64,000 nt of DNA, taken from contig CADCFX010000001.1 of assembly GCA_902800945.1 (NCBI GenBank), positions 1-64,000 on the forward strand, written 5' to 3'. Shown here piece after piece: positions 60,087 through 64,000 of this stretch. The notes under the pieces are model-generated. The model was not told the origin of the DNA. It searched no databases and saw only the letters and a list, made by a program, of their open reading frames with translations. Positions within the stretch are counted from its first letter, which is position 1. Every line of letters begins with the position of its first letter. This stretch comes from an uncultured Erysipelotrichaceae bacterium (GTDB taxonomy: Bacteria; Bacillota_I; Bacilli_A; RF39; UBA660). The translations under genes were made by a program, and so were the position numbers.

Positions 60087-61285
60087 TGTAATCCAGATTT
60101 AACGATTGCGGCAATTGCCTCTTCATCGTTTGCACTTTCTTCTTCAACAAAATCGTTGAATTCATCAAAGTCTTGATCTTTTATTTCTTCAATAGAATCA
60201 AAATCGAGCATTTCATCATCGACATCTTCATCTTCTTCTTTATTCTCTTCACGCACCATTTCACGCACGGCGCCTTCAATAAGATTGCCAAGATTCATTT
60301 CTTCGACAACCAAAGTCTTTGTATAATTTTGAAGATCAAGAATTGTTTCATCTACTCTATCTTTTGGAGAATCTACATAATAACGAGGTATAAAACCATC
60401 TCGTTCACAAAGTTCTACTAATTCTGATATAGAATCAATAAATTCTCCTTTATCTTTTTTATTTTGTGCGGCAGTAAAATTACCTGATTTCATAAGCTGA
60501 TCATACATAGACACCATCTTCTTTGCCGAATCAATATCACCCATGTCAAGTAATTGATTTGATTTAAGAGATGTTTTACATGCGAGCTTTAATGTATCTT
60601 CATGACCGGCGCCTTGAACATCATAAGAATCCATCATATTTTGATAGAGAGATTCAAGTTGCACCCATTCATCAGGTTTATATGATTTTCCCCATTTTGT
60701 GCGAAGATAAACAATATCTTCATCACTAAGTTCGATACCAAGATCTGATGAATCATCATAAACTGCTGATGTATAACCGTCGCCTATAGGCTATTGAGGT
60801 GGCGCATTAGGCGTGATATAGCCTGGCAATGTTGGCTCTTCAAGATGCTCAGTCGGCACAGAAACCATTTGATTTGCAATAGCTTCATCTATTTGAGCTG
60901 AAGTGTAGCCTTGATGTGTCATGGCTTCGCGCATTTTCTTTTCGGCAATACGTTTTAAAACTTCATTATCTTTCCAGCGCTTATCTCGATATTGAACTAA
61001 TTTCATTTTAGATAGATATCTACCTAAGATTGTTGTGCCTGTAACTTTTTTAGGATCTGCACCATAATCGGCAAGAAGTTTATCCCATTCTGATTGGACA
61101 TAAGGAACATCACACTCTTGAAGAATCCATAAATAAGTATTTGGATCCCAGTTATTTACGTGCATAGTTAAACACTTTTTACATTGATTAAGTTTCCCAG
61201 AAGGATATTTTTCTAAATTATTTGAACCATAAAATTCTTTATCACTCATGGTTCTTTTGCATTTTTCACAAAAACATTGTCCCAT
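60083..61285 (-). CDS. Zinc-ribbon putative small terminase subunit, 400 aa
   Basis: ATG 61283-61285 behind AAATAGGAGGTATTTTTT; TGA overlapping terL. One TAG at 60791 joins two halves. The N-terminus has a four-Cys zinc ribbon (CFCEKC at residues 4-9 and CKKC near 36-39). It continues with a helical region (RYLSKMKLVQYRDKRWKDNE), the DEDIVYLRTKWGKSYKPDEW block and a long, very acidic C-terminus. The zinc ribbon plus helical organisation and position before terL suggest the DNA-recognition subunit of the terminase. It is longer than typical TerS, so other packaging roles are possible. Confidence 0.75.
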
Positions 61286-61328
61286 AAAAAATACCTCCTA
61301 TTTATTTTATAAAATTAATAAATGAATA

Positions 61329-62381
61329 TTATGATTTTTTGGCCTTACTATTCCGGCAACATTTACAAATTGAATAAAATCCATCTTTTGAAGTTTTATT
61401 TTTAGAAAAGTATTTATTATGAGCTAATTTAATTTGTCCACAACGACTGCATCGTTTATATTTACCTTTTTCAACCTCAAGATAATGCCAATCTAAAAGT
61501 TGATCTTCAGCGGCAGACGCAATTAAATTGGGGATTTTTTTTCGCCATAATGAGGAAATATACTCAAGCGAATGTGTTTTGCCGAATTTCGATAAAAGAT
61601 CTTGTTGGATTTCAATATTTTGCATCCCATCAATTTTATCAACAACTATTTGATGATAAATAGGCTCATCGGCAAGTGCTTTTTCGGCAATTTCATCAAA
61701 AGACCACATCAAATAATAAAGGTCTCCTTCAAACTATCCCCAAGAATGTTCTTTTAACTTTGAGTAATTACAGAGGATAGCAGAACAGACTTTAGGATTG
61801 CATAAAGAAAACCCTTCTGGGATTACATACCCTTCTTCATCAAAAGAATATGATTCATCTAATTTTAAATAATGTTTTGAACGAGTTATTTTATTGAAAC
61901 GAATTGGTTGTCGATACGCATCTTTAATTAAATATTGATCCTTACGCATCTCAATGAGAGTTTTCTTAATGATAAATCTATCTCTTCCCTAAGCTGTTTT
62001 AAGTTTTTCTTCCCACATGTTAATGGCTTCGCGCAATTGTTTTAAAAATGGAATTTCTTCTAAATCTTTTTTTGTTATACTTACCTTTGGTTGAAATATT
62101 GTTGTCTTACTCTCATTAATTAAGTTATAGATGCCATCTTCGCCATTTTCTAGTGTGGAAACAAGACCTTCAAAGGAGGTTTCCCTTTTATTTACTGTGG
62201 TCATTCGATTCTCAGTGAGAATCTTTTTCTCCTTTTTCTCTTGTTTCTCCATACAAAGAACGAGGTAATCAGCTAAAATCTCTAGGTAACGAGGATTGGG
62301 ATCCGGGTTTTCGGCAAGTATTTTTTTGACTAGCTCGTTTCTTTCTTCTGGAGATTCAATTGTATAATCTAATTTTATCAT
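61329..62381 (-). CDS. Conserved phage protein with zinc finger, 350 aa
   Basis: ATG 62379-62381 behind TGGAGGTAGATTG, 44 bases after the likely transcription start; TAA. TAGs at 61989 and 61734 join three pieces into one 350-residue protein. The N-terminus (MIKLDYTIESPEERNELVKK, LADYLVLCMEKQEKKEKKIL, NRMTTVNKRETSFEGLV) matches a conserved protein placed before the terminase in Clostridia phages. The C-terminal 50 residues hold a Cys4 finger (RCSRCGQIK ... CKCC). A helix-turn-helix-like part (IEIQQDLLSKFGKTHSLEYI) suggests nucleic-acid binding. Its role may be regulatory or in packaging; function is unknown. It is the first gene of the late operon. Confidence 0.78.
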
Positions 62382-62400
62382 TCAATCTACCTCCAGATAT

Positions 62401-62421
62401 TTTGTAAGTGTCTCTTACAAA
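62401..62421. repeat. 8-bp inverted repeat in late leader
   Basis: TTTGTAAG-TGTCT-CTTACAAA, perfect, lies 10 bases after the -10 of the leftward late promoter, between promoter and first gene. It may be an operator near the start site or a 5' stem of the late mRNA. Confidence 0.65.
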
Positions 62422-62431
62422 TCTCAACTTG

Positions 62432-62460
62432 ATTATAACTAAAATTTTGGGCAAAGTCAA
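62432..62460 (-). promoter_or_regulatory. Leftward late promoter
   Basis: TTGACT, 17 bp, TATAAT on the minus strand, upstream of the 350-aa gene and hence of the packaging and head operon. Nearly consensus. Confidence 0.88.
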
Positions 62461-62467
62461 ACAGCAC

Positions 62468-62496
62468 TTGAAAAATTAAAAATTTTATGATATAAT
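62468..62496 (+). promoter_or_regulatory. Rightward promoter, divergent
   Basis: TTGAAA, 17 bp, TATAAT with a TGA extension (TGATATAAT). The two -35 elements are only 7 bases apart, back to back with the leftward late promoter, so the two could interfere or share a regulator. Confidence 0.88.
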
Positions 62497-62530
62497 TTTA
62501 TAAAGAATAAAAATAGAAAGGAAAATTTAT

Positions 62531-62959
62531 ATGTTATCCATTTTTAAATATAGAATTGAAGGCACCTATACTGAAGTTCATGCTGATGTGGTTCAGTGGT
62601 TAAGTGTAGATTGGCAGGAAAGAGAAGGCAGTTTTGTGGCTTGGGCTTTAGTTGATATAAATAGTGAAAAAGATAGATGTTTTTTAATTAGGCTCGTTGA
62701 AACTGGAGAGCTAATTGGTGATACAGAGTTAGAGGGCTATGGCTTTTTAGGTTCAGTAAATTTAAATATGTATGTTAGTCATTTTTTTGTTGCTGAAGTA
62801 AATCCTAAAACTAAGGATTTAATTAAAGATGATTTTTATGAACCATTTATCGTTGATTATACTAATAAAAATTTTGAGTGGGATCCTGATCATTTAAATT
62901 TATGGTTAGATTCTGAGAGTTTAGGAGTTAATAAATATGAAGAAAAAAACAGGATTTGA
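62531..62959 (+). CDS. Hypothetical protein, 142 aa
   Basis: ATG behind AGAAAGGAAAATTTAT, 35 bases after the -10 of the rightward promoter; TGA stop overlapping the next gene by 23 bases; no TAG. The product (MLSIFKYRIEGTYTEVHADV) is acidic and beta-rich with several Trp residues (VQWLSVDW, NFEWDPDHLNLWLD). No signal peptide, membrane segment or catalytic motif. It begins the only rightward operon of the window and might be an early or host-takeover gene. Function unknown. Confidence 0.8.
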   Translation: MLSIFKYRIEGTYTEVHADVVQWLSVDWQEREGSFVAWALVDINSEKDRCFLIRLVETGELIGDTELEGYGFLGSVNLNMYVSHFFVAEVNPKTKDLIKDDFYEPFIVDYTNKNFEWDPDHLNLWLDSESLGVNKYEEKNRI

Positions 62960-63533
62960 TTTAATTATTATAATAGGTTGTCTAATTACTGGTATGCTAT
63001 TAGGCAGGATGATTATAACTAATTGGCGTGGTGAAGTTAATAAAGAAGTTGAAGAGGTATTGAGCCGAGTTGTTATGATTGACGTGCCGGCAATTGATGG
63101 TAGTGTTAGTGGATTTCTTGAAGATAATAAATATAATCATAAATATTTGACAGCAGTTGATATTGCAACTAATGATTATGGCATTTATGAAATTGAAAAT
63201 AATGCCGTTGTTGCTTACGCGCATGGTAAATGTGTGGATATGGGCGATGCGCAGCCAGGTTTTTATGAGATTGTCGGAACAAGAAGTCATATTGATTATC
63301 ATAATGTGAGATATTGGCGAGTTGTTGACTTGGAAGAAAAGAGTAGTAAAAATAAATTAATTGTTAGCTCTTCTGGATATGAAATTGCTGATGCGCCTAT
63401 TACCAAAGTTGAAGGTAGCGGATTGGGCAATGTCCAAATTGATAGTGAAATTATGCTAACCGTTTATGATAATAGTGAGCCTGGAATTGTATTAATTGTG
63501 ATCGACAGCGGAGCAAAAAAAGATGATAATTGA
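62937..63533 (+). CDS. Membrane-anchored protein, 198 aa
   Basis: ATG 62937-62939 with TTAGGAGTTAATAAAT, starting inside the 142-aa gene in another frame; TGA; no TAG. The N-terminus (MKKKTGFD then LIIIIGCLITGMLLG) is a basic stretch and one transmembrane helix or signal anchor, without a clear cleavage or lipobox site. The remaining 170 residues are a beta-rich, probably extracytoplasmic domain (EIENNAVVAYAHGKCVDMG, GIVLIVIDSG). It may be a host-surface modifying or superinfection-related protein, but nothing identifies it directly. Confidence 0.82.
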   Translation: MKKKTGFDLIIIIGCLITGMLLGRMIITNWRGEVNKEVEEVLSRVVMIDVPAIDGSVSGFLEDNKYNHKYLTAVDIATNDYGIYEIENNAVVAYAHGKCVDMGDAQPGFYEIVGTRSHIDYHNVRYWRVVDLEEKSSKNKLIVSSSGYEIADAPITKVEGSGLGNVQIDSEIMLTVYDNSEPGIVLIVIDSGAKKDDN

Positions 63534-63891
63534 AGTAAAATATAATGTTGGAGATAGTATACGGTACGTTGAGAGAAAAATTCATGAAGTTTGGGGGCCT
63601 TGTCCATGTTGTGATGGTTTTAAATATATAACAGGAGCTGATGGCGAAAAATATGAATGCCCTGTTTGTGAAGGAAAAGGATAGGTTCTTGAAGGAGAAC
63701 TTGAATCTGAAGAAGAAAAAACTGGAACAATAAGTAGTATACATGTAGTTTATGATAGCAATTATTATGGACGTGCAGGAAGAGAACCTTGGGTTTATTA
63801 TAATATTCCTCAAGACAGATATAACATAGATCAGAAAGATATTATTGAAAGAGTTTTTACTGAAGAAGAATAGTTAGCTTATAGTGATTAA
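63523..63891 (+). CDS. DnaJ-type zinc-finger protein, 122 aa
   Basis: ATG 63523-63525 behind CGGAGCAAAAAAAG, overlapping the preceding gene; TAA at 63889-63891. TAGs at 63682 and 63871 are read through. The short central part CPCC-x16-CPVCEGKG-[TAG]-V is a Cys4 zinc ribbon of the DnaJ central-domain type; the Gln after CxxCxGxG is a common residue in that family. The rest is a charged beta-rich segment (TGTISSIHVVYDSNYYGRAG) without a J domain. With TAG as stop, the protein would end right after the finger. It may act as an RNA/protein-binding or chaperone-like factor. Ends the rightward operon before a strong terminator. Confidence 0.82.
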
Positions 63892-63923
63892 GAAAGGCGC
63901 TGACGCGCCTTTCTTTTTTTTTT
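63892..63923 (+). terminator. Strong rho-independent terminator
   Basis: GAAAGGCGC-TGAC-GCGCCTTTC followed by ten T residues, starting at the base after the stop codon of the zinc-finger gene. Confidence 0.95.
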
Positions 63924-63981
63924 ATAGAAAAGATACCGTGTTCGAAATAAAAAATCGATTTAGAAAGAATTGTGACCAGGC

Positions 63982-64000
63982 CAAATTGTCAGACAATTTG
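63982..64000. repeat. Palindrome at window end
   Basis: CAAATTGTC-A-GACAATTTG is a perfect 9-bp inverted repeat around a single base. The context to the right is outside the window. It could be a transcription factor site or the base of a hairpin. The remaining bases 63924-63981 show no gene or other signal. Confidence 0.55.

Noticed and set aside
63682-63684. TAG read as Tyr, Trp or pyrrolysine
   Set aside because: The conserved neighbours suit Gln best, TAG is far too frequent for pyrrolysine, and no pyl genes are visible. Not finally excluded without alignments.
1-64000. A suppressor tRNA gene in the gaps
   Set aside because: The gaps are short and hold terminators, promoters and ribosome binding sites; I saw no tRNA-like GTTCRA arm or cloverleaf spacing. 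A tRNA scan of the full genome is needed.
1-64000. crAss-like phage of Bacteroidota, because of TAG recoding
   Set aside because: Strong AGGAGG ribosome binding sites and TTGACA/TATAAT promoters do not fit Bacteroidota. Gene content and order resemble siphophages of Clostridia.

Overview
The window is a stretch of a tailed double-stranded DNA phage genome. It is AT-rich and densely coding, and holds the complete packaging, head, neck and tail-tube modules plus most of a very large tail-tip/fibre module. Nearly every gene has a strong AGGAGG-type ribosome binding site, and the four clear promoters are of sigma-70/sigma-A type (TTGACT/TTGAAA-like -35, 17 bp, TATAAT). This points to a Firmicutes host, probably gut Clostridia or Bacilli; a Bacteroidota host is unlikely. 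There is a tail tube protein and a giant tape measure but no sheath gene, so a siphovirus-like virion is most likely.

The main feature is a changed genetic code. Read with the standard code, most late genes break into pieces at TAG. When TAG is read as sense they join without any frameshift into 34 long genes. The 33 genes whose 3' end lies in the window stop at TAA or TGA, never TAG. Conserved contexts (a DnaJ-like CxxCxGxG-TAG zinc finger, the terminase nuclease motif, the prohead protease motif) favour glutamine, as in translation table 15. I saw no suppressor tRNA or release-factor gene here, so those must lie elsewhere in the genome. All coordinates below use TAG as sense.

Layout, in transcription order from the divergent promoter region at 62.40-62.50 kb. 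Leftward on the minus strand: a 350-aa conserved protein, zinc-ribbon putative small terminase, large terminase, a PD-(D/E)XK endonuclease, portal, a prohead protease with an in-frame nested scaffold, a putative head decoration protein, major capsid, six neck/connector genes, major tail protein, a 368-aa protein, putative tail assembly chaperone, and a 4372-aa tape measure carrying an embedded Hint (intein-like) domain. Then come the tail-tip and fibre genes: 2106, 133, 68, 1089, 1104, 122, 1839, 297, 602, 2381, 67 and 707 aa, and a last one that runs off the left edge. Rho-independent terminators and internal promoters divide this operon. Rightward on the plus strand is a short three-gene operon (a 142-aa protein, a membrane-anchored protein, a DnaJ-type zinc-finger protein) ending in a strong terminator. 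No gap without a gene exceeds about 150 bases.
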